64,000 nt of DNA, from positions 124,001 through 188,000 of the forward strand of contig JALQPE010000216.1 in assembly GCA_030407315.1 (NCBI GenBank), written 5' to 3'. The stretch comes from Asparagopsis taxiformis (taxonomy: Eukaryota > Rhodophyta > Florideophyceae > Bonnemaisoniales > Bonnemaisoniaceae). Below the pieces are notes generated by a model that did no database searches, was not told the origin of the DNA, and saw only the letters and a list, made by a program, of their open reading frames with translations. Of the stretch, positions 10,404 through 20,146 are shown in pieces (within the stretch, counting starts at the first letter, position 1; every line of letters begins with the position of its first letter). A program made the position numbers and the translations under genes.

Positions 10404-12077
10404 ATGTCAAGCGTCAACCCCGCCTTTTGCACCCCGCATGCGCCGACATTTGTCGCGCGCAATGTGCCCCTCTCCTCTGTCCGTCCGCCTCGCAAAAGAT
10501 CCGCACGCCCCGTTCGAGCCTGCGAGCAGGCTCCGGAAACGCTCGTGCAGGCCGACACGCAGACAGACGCTCCGACAACCACTGACGCTTTTGTGCATCA
10601 ATCCTATGTCTCGTCCGTCGTCACCCAGCGTCCGTCCTCGGCTAGACGTGCTGCTGATGAGCTTGCTTCCGCGCTCCCAACCGAGGATGTACCCGGCCCT
10701 ACTTCGCTGCCAATTGTGGGTAATGCGCTCGATATTGTCGGTACTCCGCTTTCGCAACTCATGCTTACTTATGCCAATCGATACGGCCAGTTTTTGCGCT
10801 TCTCTATCGTCAAGGACGTGCTCTTTCTCGTGTCGAATCCCCAGGATATCGCCAGGATAAACAGGACCAATTCCCGCAACTACTTGGATAGATGGACGCC
10901 GCCCGGTTTCGAAACCCTGCTGTACGAAGGTAAATTGAAGGGCCTCGTCTTTTCTCAGAGCAAATATTGGATGCAACATCGCCAGATTGTTGGATCGATT
11001 TTCCGCTCGGCGCCGTTTCTTAACCATTATGTTGACACTACTGTGAATAAGACGCGCTTCATGTTGGACTCGATATGGGCCAATCGTGACCGTCAGATCA
11101 TCAATGTCCATCAGCAAATGCGTATGTTAACATTGGACATCATTGGCTCCGCTGCGTTCGGTGCTGAATTTGGTGCAATGACATCGCCAAATGGCTCCCA
11201 TGAAATCGAACAATGTCTATCAAAGATGCTTCATGGCGTTTTTGAAGTTATTCAATCTCCATTACCGCTGTGGCGCGTCATGAATACGCCGGGTCGTGCC
11301 GTCGTGAAAAAAAATCTCCATCGTCTACAGACGATAGAAAAGCGCCTTATCTCCGACCGTCGAAAACAACTCCGGGAAGAGAATAGGCGAGGTGATAATT
11401 CTAAGAAAGACCTACTGGGCATGTTACTTCGCGCGCGTGATGATGACACTTTTGTCAACTTCAAGGACGAAGATCTTATGTGGGACTGCCATGATGTCAT
11501 TTTCGCCGGTCATGAAACCACTGCATCCACCCTTGCAGCGACAATTTTCCTTGTTGCCGGGTCTCCGCGCGTGCTCAACAAGATCCGTGAAGAACTGCAG
11601 CTCGTGCTACCTGACGGTCGCGCACCGACTTTGAAGGATTTGGACAAGCTGGTCTATCTTGAAATGACGTTGAACGAGGCGTTGAGACTTTATCCGCCGA
11701 CAGCGCTAGTAGGAAGAATTGCGAAAGATGAAGATGTTTTGTCAGGGTACAAGATACCTGCTGGATCTAATGTGCTCATGTCGCCGTATGTGATGGGCCG
11801 ACTAGAGTCGCTATGGAAGAATGCAGAAGAGTTTAAACCGGAGAGATTTGCACCGGAATTGGTCGAAACTAGACACCCCATGGTTCACATTCCGTTTGGT
11901 GCAGGCCCGCGTGTATGTCTCGGGTCTAGAATGGCCATGATGGAAGCCAAAGCAGTGCTCGCGCTCATGTTTAGGAAGTATTCGTTTGAAAGAATACAGA
12001 ACCACCTAGAGGTTGACTATGATTCCACAGTGTCGTTCAAAAGTGGTATGGATATGTTTGTGCACCGCATCTCATAA
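10404..12077 (+). CDS. Cytochrome P450, CYP97-like (candidate carotenoid hydroxylase), plastid-targeted
   Basis: 557 aa, single exon. The first ~95 residues are a basic, hydroxylated extension without a membrane anchor, like a plastid transit peptide and unlike ER P450s. The proline-rich hinge is VPGPTSLPIVG. The I-helix oxygen-binding motif is FAGHETTAS. The K-helix ExxR lies in NEALRLYPP, and PERF is present. The haem loop is PFGAGPRVCLG, with the ligand Cys at residue 505. Soluble, plastid-type P450s of this kind belong to the CYP97 clan; red-algal CYP97B-type enzymes hydroxylate beta-rings of carotenoids. The neighbouring lycopene cyclase gene supports that role, but subfamily assignment needs a tree. 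The stop overlaps the convergent aminotransferase gene by 6 bp. Confidence 0.88.
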   Translation: MSSVNPAFCTPHAPTFVARNVPLSSVRPPRKRSARPVRACEQAPETLVQADTQTDAPTTTDAFVHQSYVSSVVTQRPSSARRAADELASALPTEDVPGPTSLPIVGNALDIVGTPLSQLMLTYANRYGQFLRFSIVKDVLFLVSNPQDIARINRTNSRNYLDRWTPPGFETLLYEGKLKGLVFSQSKYWMQHRQIVGSIFRSAPFLNHYVDTTVNKTRFMLDSIWANRDRQIINVHQQMRMLTLDIIGSAAFGAEFGAMTSPNGSHEIEQCLSKMLHGVFEVIQSPLPLWRVMNTPGRAVVKKNLHRLQTIEKRLISDRRKQLREENRRGDNSKKDLLGMLLRARDDDTFVNFKDEDLMWDCHDVIFAGHETTASTLAATIFLVAGSPRVLNKIREELQLVLPDGRAPTLKDLDKLVYLEMTLNEALRLYPPTALVGRIAKDEDVLSGYKIPAGSNVLMSPYVMGRLESLWKNAEEFKPERFAPELVETRHPMVHIPFGAGPRVCLGSRMAMMEAKAVLALMFRKYSFERIQNHLEVDYDSTVSFKSGMDMFVHRIS

Positions 12078-13025
12078 TGTCGTGTCAGAGTCGAAGAGTG
12101 GTACAGCAGATGATTCTAGAAGTTGACAAACTGTTGAGCGGAGGTTTATCAAGAGCTCGTTGGCGGCTTGTGAGCAGTTGAGGTGAATTTCACTAGGAAC
12201 GCCGGCAACAGCGACGTCTTTGGGAACGATCATTAACGATACAGGCACGAGCAGCTTGAGAGCATTGGTAAGAAAAGCAATGTCCAAATCCATGTAATCT
12301 TCTAGACGCACGGCTCGTTCTACAACTTGAATCTTTAACTTGGTACATGCCTCCAACACGCATTCCCTCATACTACCAGCAAGCACGGTCTCCTCGGCTG
12401 CGGTCCAAATTTGCATGTTTCTGGTAATGAAAAATATGTTGGTAACCAACCCTTCCTGTAAAGTATGAAAACCATCTGAATCGATTGCGAGAAGGATCGT
12501 CTCTGAAGCGCACGAATGGCGGAGTCGTTCGAGCGGTTTCCTCTGTGTATACCATGAGGTGTTTTTCACGGAGGGATCTAGACGCGGCGGCCCCCTGCAC
12601 TCCACTTGTACGCTAGCTATCTGCATAGGATTTGGCACGCATGTAACATGAACGTGACATACGGTCTTGCTAATAGGTTGCGTCTGTGCCACCAATACTG
12701 CCACTATTTGCAGTTCATCACTGCAACCGGTGCCATGTGGCAGGATGCCGCGTAGCAAAGCTATGAGTAGCTCGCGTAGCGGTTGTGGTGAATGGTTTGC
12801 GTGTGGATGAAGGGCAGTGGCGCCGTGAAGTAGGCGGCGAACATGAAAGTCTAGTAAGGGCAACACCGTGCCGGACTTTAATGTACGTAGTGTCGTGTAG
12901 GGGCATCCGGGATTTCCAGTGAGAAGTTGAGACAGTGATGTGCTTTTTGCAGCGAGAATAGATTCGTAGATCCGTGTGTGTAGGTCACGTGTGTCTGGTT
13001 GATATTGGATGATGTACTCTGTCAT
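12072..13025 (-). CDS. PLP class IV aminotransferase-like protein (BCAT/ADC-lyase fold)
   Basis: 317 aa. Fold-type IV features are YTTLRT with LDFHVRRL near residues 43-64, a likely PLP lysine at ~154 in PSVKNTSWYTQRKPLE, the LQEGLVTNIFF segment that contacts the cofactor, and VLAGSMRECVLEAC. The pattern (Trp/Arg/Arg-Lys-Pro-Leu-Glu after the lysine) recalls plant class IV aminotransferase-like proteins of uncertain substrate rather than true BCATs; a separate, genuine BCAT lies at 32.3-33.5 kb. No targeting peptide is obvious. The stop codon lies inside the last codons of the P450 gene, so the two coding regions converge and overlap. Confidence 0.75.
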   Translation of the reverse strand: MTEYIIQYQPDTRDLHTRIYESILAAKSTSLSQLLTGNPGCPYTTLRTLKSGTVLPLLDFHVRRLLHGATALHPHANHSPQPLRELLIALLRGILPHGTGCSDELQIVAVLVAQTQPISKTVCHVHVTCVPNPMQIASVQVECRGPPRLDPSVKNTSWYTQRKPLERLRHSCASETILLAIDSDGFHTLQEGLVTNIFFITRNMQIWTAAEETVLAGSMRECVLEACTKLKIQVVERAVRLEDYMDLDIAFLTNALKLLVPVSLMIVPKDVAVAGVPSEIHLNCSQAANELLINLRSTVCQLLESSAVPLFDSDTTL

Positions 13026-13352
13026 TTTCAGCGCAGTTCAGGTAAGTGAGATGCGGACCTGAATCGGTGAGCGTCTGGATGAATTGTTGCCGATGTGAAT
13101 TGCAAGCGATACGCTCATACTGCAGTACCCTCATACAATACAAATCCGCGGTTGTAGCTGCCTCATCTCAAGTTTGTCTATCTACAAAGACGTGCTGAAG
13201 CACGCAATTTTAATAGAAAAAACGTGTGCCAATTATGATAGCCCTGGGTGCGTACTCTGTGCGCGAGTTTGATTTCTACCAAGTTGATTATATATCAAGT
13301 TTCGTTACCGCCGACGTGAAGGTCAACTTCTAGAGACAAATAACGTTTACAG
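13026..13352. other. Spacer between class IV aminotransferase and ARP gene
   Basis: 327 bp, AT-rich; presumably the promoter of the aminotransferase and the 3' flank of the Arp4-like gene. Nothing else seen. Confidence 0.5.
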
Positions 13353-14978
13353 TTACGGACATTTTCGTAGCGCATTCATGGCGCCCATTTCATCATACTC
13401 CGCCCTGCTGATCCACGCCTGCTGAAAGGTGCCCAGACTGGACACGATAGAGCCACCAATCCACGCGCCACACGTTCGTTCAGTACTATTCTGCGAACTG
13501 ATAATCTTCAATTTGTACGCCTGCGGAATAGTAACAGCTAGTTCAAAAGTGAGACGTTCGATCGTCCCTGCAATCAACGACGTGCCGCCTGTGAGAACGA
13601 CTCCAGAAAACAGATCTCTCCTCACGTCCACATCGCACGAGCTAATTGCATTGAACACCATGTTTGTTAGTGAACATTTTCCATCCTCTGCGCTGTTGAC
13701 AAACAACGAATTTGCAATATCGCGCCCGCCACTCTCATCTATCGACACCACGTTGCCATCTGGCAGCACATAACAATCCGACTTTCCGTTTCCATTCGAC
13801 TTCTCCCTCCCCTTATCCTTCCCGTCCTTTTCAGCAGTGGTTTCAGCCTTGACTGAATCCGTCCCATTATCGTCCTTTTTCCCCTTTGATTTGTCCGACA
13901 AACTCGCACCCCCTGAATTGGACCCATCGCCATCCACAGACCCTTTGTTACCATCATTGAATCCTTCTGATATTCTGAAAGTCGCCATCTTCATCTCGTC
14001 CATGATTCGGAGTCGATAGAACGAACGATGCGTATCAGTGAACGACGTTTGCTGCGCTGTCAAATCAGTAACCTGGTACTGTCGAACCGGTTGCGGTGAC
14101 GGCACTCTCTGGCGCAAAACCTCATGATGTGCTCGAAGCATCCCATATCGTCCCGGCACCCTCTTATCAAATTGCTCTGCCGACGGCACGGACGCATCCG
14201 CAGATTGTCTTGTCTGCAGTTGTTTTTCCACCCATTCATACAGTTCATTTGACAAAAATCGACCCCCAACCGCGCTACTCTTTGTAGATTTCCTCAACGT
14301 ATACCCATCGATAACCGGGACCGCAGTCGCACCCTGATAGCCGATGTCCAGTACACACGCAGTAGTTCTCGCGGAAGCAAATGCTGCCATCGCACTACCT
14401 CTTCCCAAATAGGCGGCGGGCACGGCGCAGGCTTCAAACGCGCGCTCCAACGCTTTAGCTCTGTCGGCATCTTTCCACGGACGCGAGGGCTCGATGATCA
14501 GAAACGGCGATTCAGTCGGGGAGATACGCAGTGTCGAAAAGGCCGATTGCCACACCGCCTGCATGGCGTCCCAATTCTGCACGGTGGCAGCGCCGGTTCT
14601 TTCATCAAAGGCATAGACGTTTCGCACGTCGTGACAGGCGGCGGGCGACGTGAGGATATAATCGCCGGCGAGATATTTGGGGGTTGAGGAGGGTGGTTTT
14701 GCGACATGTTCGTCTTTCATATCGACATCTGCTTTCTGCAGCGCTCTTTGCTGCGCGGCGTTGGCATCGGTCATTTGCACATCTGGCGTAGACGGCTTGG
14801 GGGTGTGCGATTGGACTGGTGACGACGACTTGGATGCGGGCGGAATTCCGACTGCAGAGGGGATTATCGCTCGTGGTGTATCGTCGCCAGCTGTGCCCAC
14901 ACGCGTCAGCCATGATCCGCAATCTGCGACGATCGCTCGCACGTCCTCTCCGCCGATGACGGTCTTTGGACTGGCCAT
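13353..14978 (-). CDS. ARP4: Actin-related protein, Arp4/BAF53-like nuclear ARP
   Basis: 541 aa with a split actin fold. The N-terminus has the first phosphate-type segment (AIVADCGSWLTRVGTAGDDTPR). The middle has FLIIEPSRPWKDA and CVLDIGYQGATAVPVIDG. The C-terminus has VVLTGGTSLIAG, CGAWIGGSIVSSLGTFQQ and AWISRAEYDEMGA. The last motif group and the degenerate nucleotide pocket match Arp4, a subunit of INO80/SWR1/NuA4 chromatin complexes. Two insertions set it apart: an acidic/Ser/Pro stretch at ~50-100 and a long Lys/Asp/Gly/Ser-rich loop at ~340-400. Both are plausible surface loops. The protein is probably nuclear. Confidence 0.85.
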   Translation of the reverse strand: MASPKTVIGGEDVRAIVADCGSWLTRVGTAGDDTPRAIIPSAVGIPPASKSSSPVQSHTPKPSTPDVQMTDANAAQQRALQKADVDMKDEHVAKPPSSTPKYLAGDYILTSPAACHDVRNVYAFDERTGAATVQNWDAMQAVWQSAFSTLRISPTESPFLIIEPSRPWKDADRAKALERAFEACAVPAAYLGRGSAMAAFASARTTACVLDIGYQGATAVPVIDGYTLRKSTKSSAVGGRFLSNELYEWVEKQLQTRQSADASVPSAEQFDKRVPGRYGMLRAHHEVLRQRVPSPQPVRQYQVTDLTAQQTSFTDTHRSFYRLRIMDEMKMATFRISEGFNDGNKGSVDGDGSNSGGASLSDKSKGKKDDNGTDSVKAETTAEKDGKDKGREKSNGNGKSDCYVLPDGNVVSIDESGGRDIANSLFVNSAEDGKCSLTNMVFNAISSCDVDVRRDLFSGVVLTGGTSLIAGTIERLTFELAVTIPQAYKLKIISSQNSTERTCGAWIGGSIVSSLGTFQQAWISRAEYDEMGAMNALRKCP

Positions 14979-15209
14979 TTGTGCGCGTTGTTGAGTAGGA
15001 CGTTGTTTGATTTACGCAGCGGTACTGCGGATGGTGGACGTGGTCATTTATGTGCAAGAGGACGCTAGTAGTGGTGCGGTTGTTTCTGCGCTGGACCCGG
15101 CAGGGACGCGACGCGTGCTTTCGGGGACTATACAGGAGTGTGTTGGTTATTTATGTGCACGTGCTCGTGAATTTGTGAATTTTAGGTTTTTGAGTGGTCT
15201 GTCTGCTCT

Positions 15210-16394
15210 TCAAAGAGCGTAGCGAACAAGTTGATAGGCGATGGCATCGACGTCGATGTGATTTGTATCGTCGCTGTTCGCTAGCACAGCTACGTAAACA
15301 TCCGGCTGCATTGTACTCATAATAAAACTGGTGAATCCATAATGCATACCGCCATGACTCAACACCGGTACACCATCGACGATGGAGCGGAAGAAGCCAG
15401 CTGAATACTCCGTTTTCGAGCCATTAGTAAGTGTATATGCATTGGAAAGTTGTGTCAAACTGGTCTCATTCAACAAAACCTTGTCGCTAAACAGCGCCTT
15501 ATCCCATTTCAACAGATCCTGTACGTTGCTTATGAGCGCGCCCGCTGCATGGCGTCTTGATGCATTAATGATATGATTTGCATTCTCCAATCGGCCATTC
15601 ATCACGGTATATCCCTGCACACGCCCAGGGATAACATGCGCCGGGTCGTCGAAGCCAGTATGCACCATATGTAGCTTGTCAAACACCCTCTGCTGCAACA
15701 AGGTCTCAAGCGACACATCGGCCACTTTCTCAATGACAGCACCAAGCAGCTGATACGCGGCACTTGAGTATGCAAACTCGCTGCCAGGCTGAAACAGCAG
15801 TGTTTCATTCATCACCGCACGCACAATACTTTCAAAATCAGAGAAATCCATACCGACTGATTGCACCATCCATTGCCTCCAATGCGGTATACCAGACGTA
15901 TGCGTCAGAAGATGATGCAGTGTGATATTTTCAAATCTCGCATCGCTCACCTCGTAGCCCTGCAGAATTTGCACAACGGGCTGTTGCAGACTGAGCGCAC
16001 CGTCCTCAACGAGCATCAAAGCCGCCACGGCTGCAAATTGCTTTGTGACCGACGCGAGACGGAAGCGCATATCGACATGCATTTTCACGCCAAGCTCTAT
16101 ATTCGCACTGCCAGTGGCTGCAGTGTACACAACTTGGTCGTCGCGCGACACGAGCAGCGTGAAACCTGGCTGATTGTCAGCCGGCGATATGCGCCGTACA
16201 TACGCTGCTATGTCGCGCATGCGCGTGTCCGGCGTGGAGAAGAATGCATTATTGCGGAGACGTTGTCGTTGCACCGGTTGCACAAAGAGATAGAATTGCA
16301 GCAGGACGGCGAATATGAGCACGCCTTTGGTGACGGACGCGCAGCCGAGTTGGTCTGCAGCTATCTGCGGGGGACGGCCAAGTCGCGTCGGCAT
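15210..16394 (-). CDS. Serine beta-lactamase-like hydrolase (class C/LACTB/esterase type), membrane-anchored
   Basis: 394 aa. A signal-anchor helix lies at ~23-39 (GVLIFAVLLQFYLFV). The catalytic SxxK motif is Ser115-Val-Thr-Lys118 within RLASVTKQF. The second motif is Tyr209-Ser-Ser, where Tyr-x-Asn is usual. LLTHTSGIP and the HGG triad near residue 345 (VLSHGGMHYGFTS) complete the beta-lactamase-related/penicillin-binding fold. Such proteins in eukaryotes are esterases or peptidases rather than antibiotic-resistance enzymes. The family is mostly bacterial, so an old transfer is possible. The substrate is unknown. Confidence 0.88.
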   Translation of the reverse strand: MPTRLGRPPQIAADQLGCASVTKGVLIFAVLLQFYLFVQPVQRQRLRNNAFFSTPDTRMRDIAAYVRRISPADNQPGFTLLVSRDDQVVYTAATGSANIELGVKMHVDMRFRLASVTKQFAAVAALMLVEDGALSLQQPVVQILQGYEVSDARFENITLHHLLTHTSGIPHWRQWMVQSVGMDFSDFESIVRAVMNETLLFQPGSEFAYSSAAYQLLGAVIEKVADVSLETLLQQRVFDKLHMVHTGFDDPAHVIPGRVQGYTVMNGRLENANHIINASRRHAAGALISNVQDLLKWDKALFSDKVLLNETSLTQLSNAYTLTNGSKTEYSAGFFRSIVDGVPVLSHGGMHYGFTSFIMSTMQPDVYVAVLANSDDTNHIDVDAIAYQLVRYAL

Positions 16395-16880
16395 GAGGAT
16401 TCGGTGGCCGCTTCGGTCGGTGTACAGGTGTATGTTATGTCGAGAGATGCAGCGTTGTATTGGTCGAGCGCGTACAAGTTACGCTCCGTGAAATATTGTT
16501 GCTTCCAGTCGTTGAACGCACGCTGCGCACCCACAATGATACAACGATACGCGCCGCGCCGCGCCGCGCCACACCGTCTGTGTCACACGCGTGTCTACAA
16601 CTTGCACGCCATGTACATTTCTGCATATCAACATTGAGAATACACCAGTCCAACGAAATTGCCGTTCCGCAACTCCGAAATATGTCCCAACCCGTTAGCT
16701 CTGGCCGCTAGCCACTCCCAAACGTCTCGTCATCAACGTGGCGCAACGCACCTCAAGTTTTACATGATGCTGCTATGACATATCCGTGTCGATCTAATTC
16801 ATGTAGCATACCATTCAACTATCTCAAGCCTACAACAGCAATACATACCCCAAATCTACAGCACTCATATACATACCAAC
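16395..16880. other. Intergenic stretch between AGC kinase and serine hydrolase
   Basis: 486 bp. Holds the promoter side of the hydrolase and the 3' flank of the kinase, plus the short GCGCC repeat listed separately. No gene seen. Confidence 0.5.
16551..16570. repeat. GCGCC pentamer repeat
   Basis: Four tandem copies of GCGCC upstream of the serine hydrolase gene. Confidence 0.8.
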
Positions 16881-18677
16881 TCACCCGTCCTCCTCGCCCG
16901 TTGTCGCAAATGCACCATGCGCTCTAACAGCTCTACTAACGTCCACTTTGCTGCACGATGTGATTCTCTCTACATGTAATTTTCGCATATCACCCGCACT
17001 TTCACATGTCGTCGTACCTCCATCCTCCTCGCACTCCGAATCACCGCTTGATCCAATAGAACGTCCATCAAACCACCCCTCGCCCTGCGGCGTCCTGTAA
17101 ACCGCGCTGCAGAACGAATACCCCGCAAGAATACCGTCACCGCGTTTTGACAGTGGTGTTCGTGGACGCTTCATCAGCGGCGAACTCAACGCTATGTGCT
17201 TGCTGACGTTGCTATCGCTCAGCGACGACACGTACCGCATGTCTTCTTCAACATCAGCCAACAGGATTGCCAACGCTTTCGCCTGCTTAATCTCCTTTTT
17301 CGTGCGCTTCCCACTCGACCTTGAACTAATTGTAGCCTCACTGTTCAGATCTTCGACGTGCTTCTTCAGTGCGTTATTGCTTGACGACTTGTTACCAAGC
17401 GCGATCCAATCAACGCTTTTGAACCATGGATGTTCCTTCACTGCAGTCCAACCATCCTCACCAGTTCCAAGACGTTCCGACACATCACGGCGAAGAAGCT
17501 GTGCGATTAGATGTCTCACTTGCTGAGACAAATTTCGTGGATAGTAGATGGGCGCTTTTTCTATACGCCGATAAATGTCGTTCCTGTCCTTTGAATAGAA
17601 CGGTGTGCGACCGGACAGTAGCTCGTACAAAAGTATCCCAAACGCCCATAAATCTATACTGGTGTCGTAGCTCTGACCACCGAGCATCTCCGGTGCTACG
17701 TACTCGCGAGTCCCACAAAAGGTGTCGGTACGTTTCAGTTCGCCGTCATTCTTTCTCAACAGCTTGGATAATCCAAAGTCTGCGATACGGATGTTGCCCT
17801 GATCGTCGATGAGAATGTTCTCTAGCTTGAGATCGCGATACACGACACCAAAACTGTGAATATGCTCCATTGCCATCAGGATCTGCGCAGTGACCATGCG
17901 CGCAGTCTGCTCATCCATGGGCGTGCACTTGGAGTTCATGTATTCGAAAAGGTCACCGCCGGGGCAAAACTCTGTAATAAGGAACAATCGTTTTGCGTTC
18001 TGAAAGGCGTAGCGCATATCCAAGATGTAAGGATGATTGCGAGTCATTTGCAGCACGAGTCGTTCATCGAGGGCATGCCGATACGAGTCATCCGACTCGT
18101 ACACGGAGGACTTTTCGATGACTTTGAGCGCAAGCTGTTCCTTGTGATCGTTGTCCTCCACCAAATAGACCCTACCGGAGGCGCCCTTGCCGATGTGGCG
18201 AATGACAGTAAAGTCGGAAAGAGTTTTATCGGCGATGTTCTGTGCCTGGGTGAGTATATGGAGCCATTGGGTAGCCTCTGGGACACTGTGGAGTAGAAGC
18301 ATTGAGGCGAACCATGCGTTGCGACACTTGATCGAGATGTAGGTGGTGTCGTCGCGCATGTAGAGGCGGGCGGCCGGGAGGGCGTAGAGCAGGACATCGG
18401 TAGAAATAATGGGTGCTGCAGTTGAGGAGACCTGCTCGGGAGTGATGGATTCGAGAAAGTGCTGAGTGATATTCTCGGAGGGTCGGGCGGATCGGTAGGC
18501 GTGCAGGATGTTCTTTGCTGGATAGAGGAGCAAGACATCGGAGCGAAGTTCAGCCCAGTAGCGGCGGGTGGCGGTGATGAAGCGGGGACCGGCACGGGCG
18601 GTGAGCCAGACGGACTTGACGAGCGGGAGAGCGCGGACGAGGGTAAGGGCCTCGGCGTGGACGTTTGATTTTTTCAT
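16881..18677 (-). CDS. AGC-family Ser/Thr protein kinase with N-terminal PH-like region
   Basis: 598 aa. Residues ~20-145 resemble a PH domain (VWLTARAGPRFITATRRYW ... WASMLLL-like strands ... ATQWLHILTQAQ). The kinase domain spans ~155-420: glycine loop GKGASGRV, Lys185 in LALKVIEK, catalytic YRDLKLEN (Asp282), DFG at 300-302, PDK1-type activation loop TDTFCGTREYVAPE (Thr319). This order, PH then AGC kinase, is that of Akt/PKB. The C-terminal tail is long, Ser-rich and low complexity; GYSF is the only candidate hydrophobic-motif remnant. An Akt-like role in phosphoinositide signalling is an inference; the PH region is too divergent to read lipid-binding residues. Confidence 0.88.
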   Translation of the reverse strand: MKKSNVHAEALTLVRALPLVKSVWLTARAGPRFITATRRYWAELRSDVLLLYPAKNILHAYRSARPSENITQHFLESITPEQVSSTAAPIISTDVLLYALPAARLYMRDDTTYISIKCRNAWFASMLLLHSVPEATQWLHILTQAQNIADKTLSDFTVIRHIGKGASGRVYLVEDNDHKEQLALKVIEKSSVYESDDSYRHALDERLVLQMTRNHPYILDMRYAFQNAKRLFLITEFCPGGDLFEYMNSKCTPMDEQTARMVTAQILMAMEHIHSFGVVYRDLKLENILIDDQGNIRIADFGLSKLLRKNDGELKRTDTFCGTREYVAPEMLGGQSYDTSIDLWAFGILLYELLSGRTPFYSKDRNDIYRRIEKAPIYYPRNLSQQVRHLIAQLLRRDVSERLGTGEDGWTAVKEHPWFKSVDWIALGNKSSSNNALKKHVEDLNSEATISSRSSGKRTKKEIKQAKALAILLADVEEDMRYVSSLSDSNVSKHIALSSPLMKRPRTPLSKRGDGILAGYSFCSAVYRTPQGEGWFDGRSIGSSGDSECEEDGGTTTCESAGDMRKLHVERITSCSKVDVSRAVRAHGAFATTGEEDG

Positions 18678-19544
18678 GGGGATGGGCGGTGGTTGGACGA
18701 GGGAACAGACGGACTGGCAGGCAGGGGGACAGGAGGGAAGGTAGTTATGGACGGGGAGTGGTAAAGGTACAGTTTATGTTGGCATTGGACTTGTATTTGT
18801 GAATGCAGAGTGTGGAGGAATCATGGGGTTGGGAATGGAAATAATGACAAGTCAAGAGAGGAGCTCAACGAGTAAGTGAATGAATGATTCACAGGATTTA
18901 TGCGTGTCCGATAAAATGCAGCGCATTTACCTTGAAACGAATATGAATGCGAAATTATCAGCCACCCATCGTGTGCCAAGTGTGCTTGCCGTCGTTGAGT
19001 CGCTCAACCGTTTCGCACTGCACTATGACATCATAACATACCCTACTGTACAGTTTCAACTGCATCGCTCGCTGTACAGCGCAGCGTCGGCCAATGCGCA
19101 CCCACGTGTGAGACATACAAGCAATTCCAATCCCCAACACTTGTCTGCCTCTGATAGGATGTAACATTGTCGCCCCGATGCACACTCCCACATACGCATA
19201 GTTGAAAATAACGGAAAATCAAGTGAGACCACGCCGCCAACACACGGCGCGTGCAAGCCTCGTCGTAGTGACTGCACCGCGCTACATTTTAGTAAAATTC
19301 ACGCGCGCCACCGTCCGGCGGCCGTATCTGCACCTCAATGGCGTACTGATGCGATAGCAGCGGCAGAGCGCCAGCCACCCAGCCAGCCAGCCAGCCGTCG
19401 CGATAGCTATCTGTCCCTCTTTCTATGTATAGTTCCACCACGAGTGCAACGGCGTCAAACTGAACGACAGTCTCGTCTCGTTGCGCTACCTTGTCCTGTT
19501 TGTGTCCCATTGCGCTTCCGACCTGCCGCACCATCTCCGTCACC
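18678..19544. other. Divergent intergenic region between AGC kinase and bZIP gene
   Basis: 867 bp that must contain both promoters. Includes a tetranucleotide (CCAG)n tract at about 19371-19396. No coding sequence recognised. Confidence 0.5.
19371..19396. repeat. CCAG tetranucleotide microsatellite
   Basis: Imperfect array GCCAGCCACCCAGCCAGCC... upstream of the bZIP start. Confidence 0.75.
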
Positions 19545-20078
19545 ATGAGTCTCGATACAATTGCCGCCGTCGCCGCCGCGCAAACAAGCGCACGCCAAAA
19601 GCGCCACTCGCCGCCGCCAAGCGACAGTACCGACCTCGACTCGGACCCGTCCGAAAGCGACAGCAGCGCGCATGTGGACGCGTCACCGTCGCCGCCGCAG
19701 AAGAAGCGTCGTAGCGAACTGACGGCAGACGACAAGGCGGAGGAAACGGCAGTGAATTTTCCAGCCGAAATGCTGCTGGACCTGTCCGGTTCCACGAGCG
19801 CCGAGGTGCGACGTATGAACGAAGACGAGCGTGCACTGGTGCATTATAAGCGTCGACTGCGAAACAGGGAGAGTGCAAAACGGTCGAGAGCGCGGCGACA
19901 AGCTACTATAAGTGATATACAAACGGAGCTGGAAGATTTACGACAAGTGACTGCATCGTTGCTGGACCGATGCGTCACGTTTGCGCGCTGCAATGATCGG
20001 CAACGACAGGAGCTGGAGACGCTGCGGAAGGAGAAGCAGCTGTTGGAAAGTATGTTGAGAAGTGGCAGTATGCTGTGA
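19545..20078 (+). CDS. Canonical bZIP transcription factor
   Basis: 177 aa from the ATG at 19545, in good Kozak context (CACCATGAG). The N-terminal half is Ala/Ser/Pro/Asp-rich with a probable nuclear signal (PQKKRRS). The basic region RRLRNRESAKRSRARRQ at ~107-123 has the canonical Asn-x7-Arg spacing and is followed by a heptad zipper (ISDIQTELEDLRQVTASLL) to near the C-terminus. It serves as an internal contrast to the three atypical bZIPs at 57-64 kb, which lack the invariant Arg. Confidence 0.9.
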   Translation: MSLDTIAAVAAAQTSARQKRHSPPPSDSTDLDSDPSESDSSAHVDASPSPPQKKRRSELTADDKAEETAVNFPAEMLLDLSGSTSAEVRRMNEDERALVHYKRRLRNRESAKRSRARRQATISDIQTELEDLRQVTASLLDRCVTFARCNDRQRQELETLRKEKQLLESMLRSGSML

Positions 20079-20146
20079 AGGCAACGTTTATGCAGTTTGT
20101 TTGTTGGCACATTTTATGTAGACGGCAGTGCTCGCATTATCGACTA

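Noticed and set aside
15031..15222. 63-aa ORF between the Arp4-like and hydrolase genes
   Set aside because: Overlaps the end of the hydrolase coding region on the opposite strand and has no recognisable sequence; probably chance.
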